64,000 bases of DNA, taken from JACDAE01 sp034438015. Its GTDB lineage: Bacteria; Chloroflexota; Ktedonobacteria; Ktedonobacterales; Ktedonobacteraceae. Shown in pieces: positions 1-8,230 of the stretch. The stretch is taken from contig DAOTTD010000185.1 of NCBI GenBank assembly GCA_034438015.1, forward strand, positions 1 through 64,000, written 5' to 3'. Numbering within the stretch: position 1 is the first letter of the stretch; the number at the start of each line of letters is the position of its first letter. The position numbers and the translations under genes were made by a program. The notes under the pieces are model-generated. The model was not told the DNA's origin and did not search any database. It saw only the letters and a program-made list of their open reading frames with translations.

Positions 1-180
1 CTGAGTTAACTCTTACCTCTGTTTAACCTACTACCGTAGTGGTTGGAGCTGGCCTCGCACCCCAACGTACCTATTTCTCCCGTAACGGAGCCATTGCTGG
101 CTAAGACTGCTCATGTTTCCGGCTCGCAGACCCCCTGCGGGATGCTGCAAGCCCCCGTGCTTCAGCCGGGGGTCCATGAC
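1..180 (+). mobile_element. Probable right end / omega-RNA region of an IS200/IS605-group (TnpB-type) element, rest outside window
   Basis: No gene is visible in these bases. At 152-172 there is a C5G/CG5 hairpin (CCCCCG, short loop, CGGGGG) followed by TCCATGAC. This resembles the terminal hairpin plus TnpB-guide boundary at the right end of IS605-type elements. The upstream stretch with GCAGACC and ATGCTGCAAGC resembles the structured 3' part of a tnpB transcript. The tnpB gene would lie to the left, outside the window, on the plus strand. The end falls only a few bases past the livM stop codon. The call rests on pattern resemblance only. Confidence 0.4.
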
Positions 181-186
181 TTTCCG

Positions 187-2178
187 TTATTCAACATGCA
201 TCTCGGCTTCAAGATCCGGGGATCCAGGAGGGGCGTCTAACGAACTCACTTCGATCCCCTCAGCCGACGTGTGATGCAGTTCGCGTCTTCTGCGAGCGCT
301 GGGAATGAGTCCTTCTGGGCGGAAGATCATCACAATCACCAGAACAATGCCGAACACAAGGTTGCGGATATTGCCGAACGTAAAACCAGGAATGACCTGA
401 ACGATCGCGTTAGAGATAGGATGTATGATGCTAGTAGGATCAGCGGCCAGGGTATCCAGTTGCGCAAGAACAAACTGGTTAATGGAGTAAACGACAAAAG
501 CGCCGACGATAACGCCGGGAATACTGCCAATTCCACCAATGACGACCATTGCCAGGTAGATCACCGAGTCACCAAAGCTGAAAGAATCCGGAGACACACC
601 ACCGAGTTTAGCCGCGTGATAAGCACCTGCAATACCCGCGAAGAAGGCACCGGCAGAGAAGGCAAACAACTTCGTTCGCACCAGATTTACGCCCGAAGAA
701 GACGCCGCAATCTCATCCTCACGGATGGCGATCCAGGCGCGCCCCAGGCGTGAATCCCTGAGACGAATATTCGCAAAAATGACCAGCGCAATTAAAGCTA
801 AAATCAGGTAGTAATAGGGGATAGGAGTAACGGTAGACCAATCTACACCTGGGAAGGCTGGAGAGTTCACGCCTACAATACCATTGGCCCCGTTCGTATA
901 CTTATCGAGTTCCAGGAAGACAATCGGCACAATTTCACCGAAGCCCAGCGTCACAATCGCCAGGTAGTCACCGCGCAAGCGCAACGTCGGTGCACCAAGC
1001 AGTACGCCAAAGAAAGCGGCGATCAGGGCAGTCACAATAATCATAGGCCAGAAGAGCGCCGACAACACCTGAGGGCTGATAGAAATCCCGGTCAGGATGC
1101 CGAACTGCGTCGATCCAAAGATACCCCAGGCGTATGAACCAATAGCGAAAAACGCAACATAGCCCAGGTCCAACAGACCAGCAAAGCCGACCACAATATT
1201 GAGTCCCAGCGCAAGAATAACGTAGTAGCCTGCATCTCCATATCCTGCCAGGCGGCCCCCTGTGCCAGGGCCAAAGAGAAAGGGATCAAGAACAGGGTAA
1301 AAGAGCAAAAAAGCCACAAGGAGGATCAGATAGAAACGCTGCGCCCCTCCACTTCTTAATGGTAAGTCATTGGGAACAATATCTCTGGCCTCTTCACCCA
1401 GGCGTGTAGAAGAAAGTACCTGCAACTGTTTCTCTTTAGCCACACCACCTGCCTCCTCGCCATTCCCATTCTTCTTAGCGGAAATCACATGACGTAAGGC
1501 AATTGTGCCTCCTAGCCGTCCCAGAAAGTAGCCAGCCACAGGAAGCAACAACGTACGCACAACGACCCAGATAAGCAGGACAGCAGGGAGTTGTCCAGTG
1601 AAGAAAAAGAGCAGATCGACAACGAGAGAGATAACGGCAAACGCCGTAGCGAACCAGAAACCGGCGGCCACCGCGCGGCTCATCAGGAGGGATTTCTGTT
1701 CGACGTCGCTCAACACCAGCTCCTCCACCGAAGCGGGGGTAGAGGGGGGTTTCGCATGAAACACGCGATTGCGCACAACGAAGAACAGGGCCCAGATAAT
1801 GGCAGAGAGGGCCAGGCCCAGGATCAGACCATTTGTGATGACGAGCAAGAGGGGAACGATCACAAAAACAAGGATATCGAGCCACAGGGACAACGTTTTG
1901 CGCCGACCACTGTCTGCAGCCACAAGATATCCGGAGAGGGCCAGCACCGTTGCATACAGAACGAGAATAAAGATAGCGGCCTGAATCAAAGATGGCGTAT
2001 CATAATTTGAGCTTCCCGGCGACAGCAAGCCCAGAAACACCTGATTGACAATGGTTTCACCACTCCAGACAAACGTAAAAATAATGATCGGCACAAGCAG
2101 CGCCACGCCCCATTTGAACAGGAGCTGGCGTGTATCGCCTGGCAGGCGAAGGATACGGGTGCTTATTGGCATAGACAC
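187..2178 (-). CDS. livM: Branched-chain amino acid ABC transporter permease LivM, with long N-terminal extension
   Basis: Inner-membrane permease subunit of a Liv/HAAT-type ABC importer. The canonical LivM domain covers roughly residues 280-630 and carries the family motifs LGLNIVVGFAGLLDLGY and RLRGDYLAIVTLGFGEI. At 663 aa it is much longer than usual LivM proteins (about 320-460). The extra 270 residues in front contain about five hydrophobic segments and then a polar linker near residues 230-275. The start is GTG at 2178, with GAGGT nine bases upstream; an in-frame ATG lies two codons later. It follows livH in the same direction, so SBP-livH-livM form one operon. The ATPase genes livG and livF are not in the window; they would be expected leftwards, beyond the IS-like end at 1-180. 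Confidence 0.93.
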   Translation of the reverse strand: MSMPISTRILRLPGDTRQLLFKWGVALLVPIIIFTFVWSGETIVNQVFLGLLSPGSSNYDTPSLIQAAIFILVLYATVLALSGYLVAADSGRRKTLSLWLDILVFVIVPLLLVITNGLILGLALSAIIWALFFVVRNRVFHAKPPSTPASVEELVLSDVEQKSLLMSRAVAAGFWFATAFAVISLVVDLLFFFTGQLPAVLLIWVVVRTLLLPVAGYFLGRLGGTIALRHVISAKKNGNGEEAGGVAKEKQLQVLSSTRLGEEARDIVPNDLPLRSGGAQRFYLILLVAFLLFYPVLDPFLFGPGTGGRLAGYGDAGYYVILALGLNIVVGFAGLLDLGYVAFFAIGSYAWGIFGSTQFGILTGISISPQVLSALFWPMIIVTALIAAFFGVLLGAPTLRLRGDYLAIVTLGFGEIVPIVFLELDKYTNGANGIVGVNSPAFPGVDWSTVTPIPYYYLILALIALVIFANIRLRDSRLGRAWIAIREDEIAASSSGVNLVRTKLFAFSAGAFFAGIAGAYHAAKLGGVSPDSFSFGDSVIYLAMVVIGGIGSIPGVIVGAFVVYSINQFVLAQLDTLAADPTSIIHPISNAIVQVIPGFTFGNIRNLVFGIVLVIVMIFRPEGLIPSARRRRELHHTSAEGIEVSSLDAPPGSPDLEAEMHVE

Positions 2179-2234
2179 GTCTGTATTACCTCATTTCTGA
2201 CAATGTGTGATGCTCACACGCTACGCTCCTATCA

Positions 2235-3173
2235 TTATACCTTTTCAGGTGTTTGTTGACCGAGGAGGCCCGATGGCCGGAATACCAGGATGAGAATAAG
2301 AATGGCAAAAATAATGGCATTATGCCACGGAGCGCCCCCATGAGGCAAAACAGAGGGAGGAATGAGGGTAGCCAGTGCATCAATAATACCGATCAGTATG
2401 CCACCAAGCATGGCGCCGACGAGATTACCGATCCCTCCAAGCACGGCTGCGGTAAAGGCGATCAGACCCAGCTGCAGGCCGATGAAGAAGATGGTGCTGC
2501 CATACTGCAGACCGTAGATAAAACCAGCGGCTCCAGCCAATCCAGCGCCGATAAAGAAGGTGATCGAAATAATACGATCGACGTTTACTCCCATCAATGC
2601 AGCCGCCTCACGGTCTTGCGCCACAGCGCGCATAGCGCGACCAGTACGCGTGCGAGAGACGAACAATTGCAGGCCGACCATCAGTACAAAAGCGACAACG
2701 ATGACCAGAATATTCACACTACTAACAGTAACCGGTCCGATATCATAGGTGATCTGGGGAAAGATTTGCGGGAAAGAGACGTTGGTCACGCCTTTCCACA
2801 GCTTGCCAACATCCTGTAAAATTAGCGAGACACCAATGGCCGAGATCAGCGGAGCAAGGCGCGGAGCATTACGCAGGGGGCGATAAGCAACGCGCTCAAT
2901 CACGACGCCCATAACTGCACATATCAACATCGAACCCAGACAGGCTACGACCATCAAGCTCACCAGAGCCAACCCCGTGGGTTGAGAGGTAGAGGTGATG
3001 CCAAACAGGCCGAGAATAGCAATTGAGATCAGAGAGCCCATCATGAAGATATCGCCGTGGGCAAAATTGATCAGCTCAATGATACCATACACCATGGTAT
3101 AGCCCAGGGCAATTAGTGCATAAATTGCGCCGGTGGCCAGCCCGACGACAAGTTCCTGTAAGAACAGTGTCAT
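2235..3173 (-). CDS. livH: Branched-chain amino acid ABC transporter permease LivH
   Basis: Second membrane permease of the Liv-type importer, 312 aa with about eight hydrophobic helices. The N-terminus has the LivH signature GLATGAIYALIALGYTMVYG followed by INFAHGDIFMMG. The C-terminus has the family pattern GGIGNLVGAMLGGILIG. I place the start at the ATG at 3173 because the conserved family N-terminus begins there; the frame stays open upstream but shows no conserved residues. The stop is 56 bases before livM. It lies downstream of the solute-binding protein gene, across a hairpin at 3269-3297. Confidence 0.95.
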   Translation of the reverse strand: MTLFLQELVVGLATGAIYALIALGYTMVYGIIELINFAHGDIFMMGSLISIAILGLFGITSTSQPTGLALVSLMVVACLGSMLICAVMGVVIERVAYRPLRNAPRLAPLISAIGVSLILQDVGKLWKGVTNVSFPQIFPQITYDIGPVTVSSVNILVIVVAFVLMVGLQLFVSRTRTGRAMRAVAQDREAAALMGVNVDRIISITFFIGAGLAGAAGFIYGLQYGSTIFFIGLQLGLIAFTAAVLGGIGNLVGAMLGGILIGIIDALATLIPPSVLPHGGAPWHNAIIFAILILILVFRPSGLLGQQTPEKV

Positions 3174-3268
3174 AGTTTCTGCATTCCCACCTTCCAGGTT
3201 GATAGAGATTAAAAAAGGAAGTAAGGGCTTCATCAGGCAAAACCGGTTGCATCCCTTACGCACTTACG

Positions 3269-3297
3269 GAGCCAGATAGTATATCACTACCTGGCTC
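3269..3297 (-). terminator. Intergenic hairpin between binding-protein gene and livH
   Basis: A 12-bp stem with one weak pair (GAGCCAGATAGT against ACTACCTGGCTC) and a five-base loop sits just after the binding-protein stop. There is no T-run after it on the minus strand. A partial terminator or mRNA-stabilising stem fits best: such stems often keep the periplasmic-binding-protein mRNA in excess over permease mRNA. Confidence 0.5.
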
Positions 3298-3327
3298 AGG
3301 ATGATTGTCTCCCCGGATCGGGATAGG

Positions 3328-4650
3328 TTAGTGTACCGTGATCGACTCAAGAATCTTCCAGCCGGGCTTACCATCGACCGAAGCGAGCTGCTGCTCAGTG
3401 ATGACCTTACTGGTGGTATCGCCATTGGAATCGAAGGTGTGATGACCGGTCAGACCAGTGTAGTCGGTCTTCTGCACCGCATCGATTACGGCCTGGCGGA
3501 AAGTCTTAGCGCCAGCGGCATCGCTTGAGTCCTTTGGTACCTTAGCGCCATTAGCAATTGCGGTTTTGATCGCCTGGATCAGAATTTTTGCGCAATCATA
3601 ACCAGCAGCGCTATAAGCACCCAGTTGGCCATAGGTAGCGGTGTAGTTCTTGACGAAGCTAGCAGCCGCCGGATTTTTCGTCACATCGGAAGAGGCCACT
3701 GTTCCATAGACTGGTCCGCCGGTAAGGCCAATAGTGGAGGCAAAAGTGGCCGTGACGATGCCATCACCACCAGCAAACGGCGTGTTCTTCAAGGCTGGAA
3801 CCTGCTGCATCTGCTGACGAATGAGCGATCCACCTGTAGCTTCGGTACCACCGAAGTAGATCACATCGGGCTTCTTCGAAGCAATCTGGGTCAACAAGGA
3901 AACAAACGAGGTTGTCGATCCTGGCTCACTGCTCCGACCCAGCACCGTTCCACCAAGCTTTGTCCACTCCTCACTGAACGTATTAGCAATACCGATACCG
4001 TAGGTCTCGGCGTCATCAACTACATAGGCTGACTTGTAATGCACGGTCTTGTAGAGGTAGTCCGCGTTAGCCGGTCCCTGGTGTTGATCGGTGGTCGCGA
4101 TACGGAAGTAAGTTACCTTCCCTGTCGGGCGAAGCGTTGGCACCAGATTGTTGGCCCCGCTGCAGCCGATTGCAGCGCCCGTCTGAGTCAGGCACTGATT
4201 AGTATTTGCCGGACTGATAAGAACAATGGGAGCCTGGTTCGCAATCGGCATCTCGGCCTTGGCGACATTACTGTTAAAAGGCCCGACGACACCTGCAACC
4301 AGTGCATCGCCAATCAGGGACGTCACATTTTGCGCGCCAACAGATGGATCGTGGGCTCCACTGGGACCAACATCATCTTTAGCAACGAGTACAAGCTTAT
4401 ACCCTGGTATGGCATTTGATGAGTTTGCTTCGTCAATAGCCATATGCGCACCGTCCTCAGTCGGTTTTCCGTTAGCCGTCTCTTTACCGGAGGTAGGGAG
4501 ATCGGTGGCAATCTTAATGGTAGTAGAGCCAGCGGACGTCGAGGAACTACCAGTGGTGCTGGTGGTGCCGGAGCCACAGGCGGCAAGTAGTCCTAGCAGC
4601 AAGGAAATACCCAGTGCCAGAGCAAAAATACGTGATAAACGTCTCTGCAT
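3328..4650 (-). CDS. livK: Branched-chain amino acid ABC transporter substrate-binding lipoprotein (Peripla_BP_6 family)
   Basis: Extracytoplasmic solute receptor for the Liv importer, 440 aa. It begins MQRRLSRIFALALGISLLLG and runs into the lipobox LLAACGSG, so it should be a membrane-anchored lipoprotein with a Ser/Thr-rich tether. The body has family I binding-protein features: KIATDLPTSG near the start, MAIDEAN, a middle VVDDAETYG, and a C-terminal domain ending in a KVITEQQ region. The start at 4650 is fixed by a strong AAAAGGAGG Shine-Dalgarno upstream; an in-frame upstream extension has no signal-peptide character. First gene of the operon, driven by the promoter at 4933-4961. Substrate is inferred from the permeases; amides or urea are alternatives for this family. 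Confidence 0.92.
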   Translation of the reverse strand: MQRRLSRIFALALGISLLLGLLAACGSGTTSTTGSSSTSAGSTTIKIATDLPTSGKETANGKPTEDGAHMAIDEANSSNAIPGYKLVLVAKDDVGPSGAHDPSVGAQNVTSLIGDALVAGVVGPFNSNVAKAEMPIANQAPIVLISPANTNQCLTQTGAAIGCSGANNLVPTLRPTGKVTYFRIATTDQHQGPANADYLYKTVHYKSAYVVDDAETYGIGIANTFSEEWTKLGGTVLGRSSEPGSTTSFVSLLTQIASKKPDVIYFGGTEATGGSLIRQQMQQVPALKNTPFAGGDGIVTATFASTIGLTGGPVYGTVASSDVTKNPAAASFVKNYTATYGQLGAYSAAGYDCAKILIQAIKTAIANGAKVPKDSSDAAGAKTFRQAVIDAVQKTDYTGLTGHHTFDSNGDTTSKVITEQQLASVDGKPGWKILESITVH

Positions 4651-4932
4651 GATATTGTCAGCCTCCTTTTGTCGTACAAATACGTACGTATAGATCGTTA
4701 GTTGAGGGGTCAAAGATGATAAGAACGAGCTACATCTCTCTAGAGTTTCCCTACTTATCAATGACACTACGTAATACGTCATCAACAACTTTAAATCTCA
4801 CAGTCATAACCGTGACGTTCAGTTCCAATTCTACCTTGTGATTCAACATATATAGAATCAGCAGATCTGGAACACTATTGAAATAGGGCTCTATATATGT
4901 ATGTTCGGACTACCAGGGAACTGATAATTGGG

Positions 4933-4961
4933 ATTATACTGAGTACGCAGCCGCCTGTCAA
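4933..4961 (-). promoter_or_regulatory. Consensus sigma-70 promoter of the liv operon; long leader 4651-4925
   Basis: On the minus strand TTGACA (4961-4956) is followed after exactly 17 bases by TATAAT (4938-4933), a perfect match to the housekeeping consensus. The start site would be near 4926, giving a 275-nt untranslated leader before the ATG at 4650. I recognise no riboswitch class in that leader. The rest of 4962-5100 shows nothing further. Confidence 0.75.
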
Positions 4962-5100
4962 TACGCATTTTTCTCTATTATATATAATCTGCACATACAT
5001 GCATATTACCGTTACCTGCGCCCCTGTGACGCGGCGTCTTCAAATAGGAGTTCGCTGAGAAGATCGAGTCCAACTCTACTATTTGAAAATGTCAGTTGTA

Positions 5101-6195
5101 TCAGGAGACCTGTGAGACCTGGACCAGGGTGCTGCTCGTTGCAGTGACGACGCACGTATCGTCCGGCGACCAGGCCAGGGCGAAGACAGGGGTCGTCGCG
5201 TAGAAAGAGACGTTGCGCCCGGTGGTAGCGTCCCAGAAGAGCACGGTGCCACACTCATCGCTACAATATTGCTGGGTTACAGCCGCGATGCGCTCGCCGT
5301 GATGCGACCAGGCCAGGGCGAGAATAAAATTTGGCAGCACCCCCTTCGCAGGGTTCGAGCTCGCGCCGGCCTCGTTGTATCCGCGATAGGTATAGAGCCG
5401 CGCGCCCGTGGCAGCCTTCCAGACTTGCGCAGTCTTATCCAGCGAACCCGAGGCGATGAGGCTGCTATCGGGCGACCAGGCCAGGGTCGTCACTGTATTG
5501 ACATGGCCGCGATAGATGTAGGATTTTGTATCAGGCGTTGTGCTCCAGATCTGCACCGTCTGGTCGCGCGAGCCGGAGGCGATATGGTTCCCGTCGGGCG
5601 CCCACGCCACGGTATCTACGACATCGGTATGGCCTTGATAGGTGAAGTCAGGCGTGCCCGTCATCGCATCCCAGACCTGTACCGTTTGATCCTGCGAGGC
5701 GGAGGCGATACGGCTGCCATCGGGCGCCCACGTCACAGAGATCACGATACCAGTATGGCCCTGGTAGGTGCAGCTCTGCACACCCGTCGCCGCGTTCCAG
5801 ACCTGCACCGTCTGGTCTTCTGATCCGGAGGCGATGGAGCCGCTATCGGGCGACCAGGCGACGGCGTTGACGGCAGCGGAATGCCCATGATAGGTATAGC
5901 TATGCTCGCCCGTCGTCGCGTTCCAGATCTGTACCGTCTTATCCAGTGAGCCCGAGGCGATATATCTGCCGTCGGGCGACCAGGCAACGGTAGTGACCCG
6001 GTCGGTGTGGCCGCGATAGACGTGGATAACGCTGCCAGAAGGACGAGATGTAGCGGTTGGGGTTGGGGTAGTAGTAGTAAATGAGGTGGGAGAAGCGCAG
6101 GAGGAGCTGCAAGCCAGCAACAGCAGTCCGGCCAGGCCCTTAATGGCTGTACGACGATGGATGAGCACATTCGCTTGTGTGTCTTGCTTAAACAT
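5101..6195 (-). CDS. Exported WD40-repeat lipoprotein
   Basis: A 364-aa protein starting with a twin-arginine-like stretch (HRRTAIKGLAGLLLL) that runs into a lipobox-like LACSSSC, so it is probably exported and lipid-anchored. A Thr/Pro-rich tether follows. From about residue 58 there are five canonical WD40 repeats of 42 residues (GHT..V..VAWSPDG..IASGS.D.TVQIW). A sixth degenerate repeat with an insertion (two cysteines, QQYCSDECG) and a partial seventh follow, which is enough for one seven-bladed propeller. Such propellers act as protein-binding platforms; no enzymatic domain is visible. Upstream AGGAGAGGAG lies about 14 bases from the ATG. Partner unknown. Confidence 0.85.
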   Translation of the reverse strand: MFKQDTQANVLIHRRTAIKGLAGLLLLACSSSCASPTSFTTTTPTPTATSRPSGSVIHVYRGHTDRVTTVAWSPDGRYIASGSLDKTVQIWNATTGEHSYTYHGHSAAVNAVAWSPDSGSIASGSEDQTVQVWNAATGVQSCTYQGHTGIVISVTWAPDGSRIASASQDQTVQVWDAMTGTPDFTYQGHTDVVDTVAWAPDGNHIASGSRDQTVQIWSTTPDTKSYIYRGHVNTVTTLAWSPDSSLIASGSLDKTAQVWKAATGARLYTYRGYNEAGASSNPAKGVLPNFILALAWSHHGERIAAVTQQYCSDECGTVLFWDATTGRNVSFYATTPVFALAWSPDDTCVVTATSSTLVQVSQVS

Positions 6196-6293
6196 AGCTT
6201 AATACAGCTCCTCTCCTACCTACACAATGACAGGCAGAACGCCCTATCTGCATACTCCCCGGCCCACATGAGCGCGTCAAAGGAAGATTGCTC

Positions 6294-7349
6294 TCAGTGA
6301 GACAGATAGGTATCGAAAAAAGCATCGACGCGAGACGCGTAGTCTCCGGCATCAGCGGCAAAGGCCTGGGCGTGGCCTGCGCCCGACACGACCCAGGACT
6401 GTTTCGGCTGACCGGCGGTAGCATACAAATCTTCCATACCCGAAAGAGGTGTAGTATCATCAGCGTCACCATTGATAAGGAAAATAGCGGTATGGCCTAC
6501 CAGTTTATTGATCACGGCAATTGGGCGCGCCTGCGTAATATCGACGCCGTAGACCTGTTCAACTACCTCTTTGTCCGCCTCACGTGTAGCTTCATTGGGC
6601 ACATCGGCAGTAACGCGCGTTGCATCCACCGGACAACTCTCCACGACCAGCGCCAGGATGTCGCTCGAGCGCGACGCGGCCAGAACAGCCGCCGTCGCCC
6701 CCATAGAGAGACCCAACACTCCGATCTTGCTATACTCCGTCACTGGCAGATCATGAATATAAGAAATAGCAGCCAGGATATCCTCAGACTCTACCATGCC
6801 AAGTGTTGACATCACGCCTTGACTCTTGCCATAGCTTTGAAAGTCGAAGAGCAATACATTATAGCCATGCTGATAGAGGAACGCCGCGCGCGCGAGCATA
6901 TCGACACGATTGCCGGGCGTGCCGTGGGTGAGGATAACTATCGGCGCCTGGGGCGTCTGCACCGCCAGCCAGCCTGAGAGCAGCTCGCCACGCCAGTTAT
7001 AGAAAGAGACATCAACGACGGGCACCTGTTGCACGGAACTGGCAACTGGGATCGGGCTCCCTCGTCCGGGGCGCAGGCCGCTGGTCAACTGATAAAGGGA
7101 GGAGCGGATCACGGTATCTTCGTCGGGCGCAGGCAGCCTGGTGGCCTGTGGAGTAGCCAGACTGGACGAAATCGGATTCGTCGTCGCATAAAGAGGTACA
7201 TTGTTCACCGCCGAATGAGCGCTGCTCGTTGTATGCAAGGCTGGTATATTATGTAGGAACCAGCCAGTAAATACAGCCATAACCAGACAGAGCCCAAAGA
7301 AGCAACGCTGAATAGTAGATAATTTGAGCATAGGAGATAACTTGAGCAT
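6294..7349 (-). CDS. Alpha/beta hydrolase, membrane-anchored or secreted
   Basis: A 351-aa serine hydrolase with an N-terminal hydrophobic segment (residues 12-35) acting as signal anchor. The fold shows the oxyanion motif HGTPG (142-146), nucleophile elbow GLSMGA with Ser215, probable acid Asp297 in GDADDTTP, and His326 in GAGHAQ. The closest general type is the dienelactone hydrolase / BAAT-like peptidase group; the substrate cannot be read from the sequence. AGAGG six bases upstream supports the ATG at 7349 (a second ATG six codons later is possible). It begins nine bases after coaE ends and is probably cotranscribed with it. Confidence 0.82.
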   Translation of the reverse strand: MLKLSPMLKLSTIQRCFFGLCLVMAVFTGWFLHNIPALHTTSSAHSAVNNVPLYATTNPISSSLATPQATRLPAPDEDTVIRSSLYQLTSGLRPGRGSPIPVASSVQQVPVVDVSFYNWRGELLSGWLAVQTPQAPIVILTHGTPGNRVDMLARAAFLYQHGYNVLLFDFQSYGKSQGVMSTLGMVESEDILAAISYIHDLPVTEYSKIGVLGLSMGATAAVLAASRSSDILALVVESCPVDATRVTADVPNEATREADKEVVEQVYGVDITQARPIAVINKLVGHTAIFLINGDADDTTPLSGMEDLYATAGQPKQSWVVSGAGHAQAFAADAGDYASRVDAFFDTYLSH

Positions 7350-7358
7350 AAAATACCT

Positions 7359-7964
7359 CTAAGACGGAAATTTCTCGCGAAAGCGTCCAAACGCCGCTGT
7401 CACCTGGCGACGCGTCCCTTCGCGCGTGCCACCATTATCAATGACCTCATCGACCAGAGCAAGCTTTGGTGCAATAGGCGCCTGAGCGCGAATGCGTGTG
7501 TACGCCTCCTCCTCGCTCAGTTGATTGCGAGCCATCAAACGGGCGAGTTCTTGTTCTTCCGGGCAGAGAATCAGCCATTTGCTCTGACAGAGTTCGCCTG
7601 ATCTTCCTTCTAATAGTTTGACGGCATCGATGACAGCAATGCCATGCGAGCTGACAGTAGCCAATTCTTCTAGTAATAGAACGGCCACAGCGGGATGTAC
7701 GATACACTCGAGACGTTTGAGGGCATCGGCATCCTGGAAGACGAGGGCACCCAGGACTTTGCGATCGACGCTGCCGTCTGGGGCGATTACTGTGGGTCCG
7801 AACTGCCCGGCGATCTGCGCAGCGACGGGCTGATCGCGCTCGTAGAGACGATGGACCAGAGAGTCCGCGTCGATATAGCGCTCAGCGCCCAGTTCCAGCA
7901 GCAACTGACCAACGAACGTTTTGCCGCAGGCGATATTGCCTGTAATTCCAAGGGTATGAGGCAT
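7359..7964 (-). CDS. coaE: Dephospho-CoA kinase
   Basis: Catalyses the last step of coenzyme A synthesis, ATP-dependent phosphorylation of the 3'-OH of dephospho-CoA. The 201-aa protein has the P-loop GNIACGKT at residues 8-15, the CoaE pattern ELGAERYIDADSLVHRLYE with its conserved Asp, and an IVHPAV segment, all in family positions. The start at 7964 (MPHTLGITG) matches the normal family N-terminus; an in-frame upstream extension does not. The length is typical. It lies upstream of the hydrolase gene in the same direction and is divergent from the caspase-like gene. Confidence 0.93.
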   Translation of the reverse strand: MPHTLGITGNIACGKTFVGQLLLELGAERYIDADSLVHRLYERDQPVAAQIAGQFGPTVIAPDGSVDRKVLGALVFQDADALKRLECIVHPAVAVLLLEELATVSSHGIAVIDAVKLLEGRSGELCQSKWLILCPEEQELARLMARNQLSEEEAYTRIRAQAPIAPKLALVDEVIDNGGTREGTRRQVTAAFGRFREKFPS

Positions 7965-8230
7965 CGAAGCAAGCTTTCTGAAAATAGCAAATATGGCACT
8001 CTGGTATGCGGCGAGGCAAGAAAATAGACACAAAGTCCGTCCAGCGCACGCATCATTGAGACAAGATCTAGTTTATATTATAACATTATGCAAAGCCATT
8101 ACGGAAAACCTGATCAGATGGACAGAATATCCCTCCAAAAAGTACCTCTCTTCTCGTGTTTATTACCATAGAGTTTGGAGAGTAGCGTACAATAGCAACG
8201 CAAGGAAGATACACGATTGAAGGAGATGAG

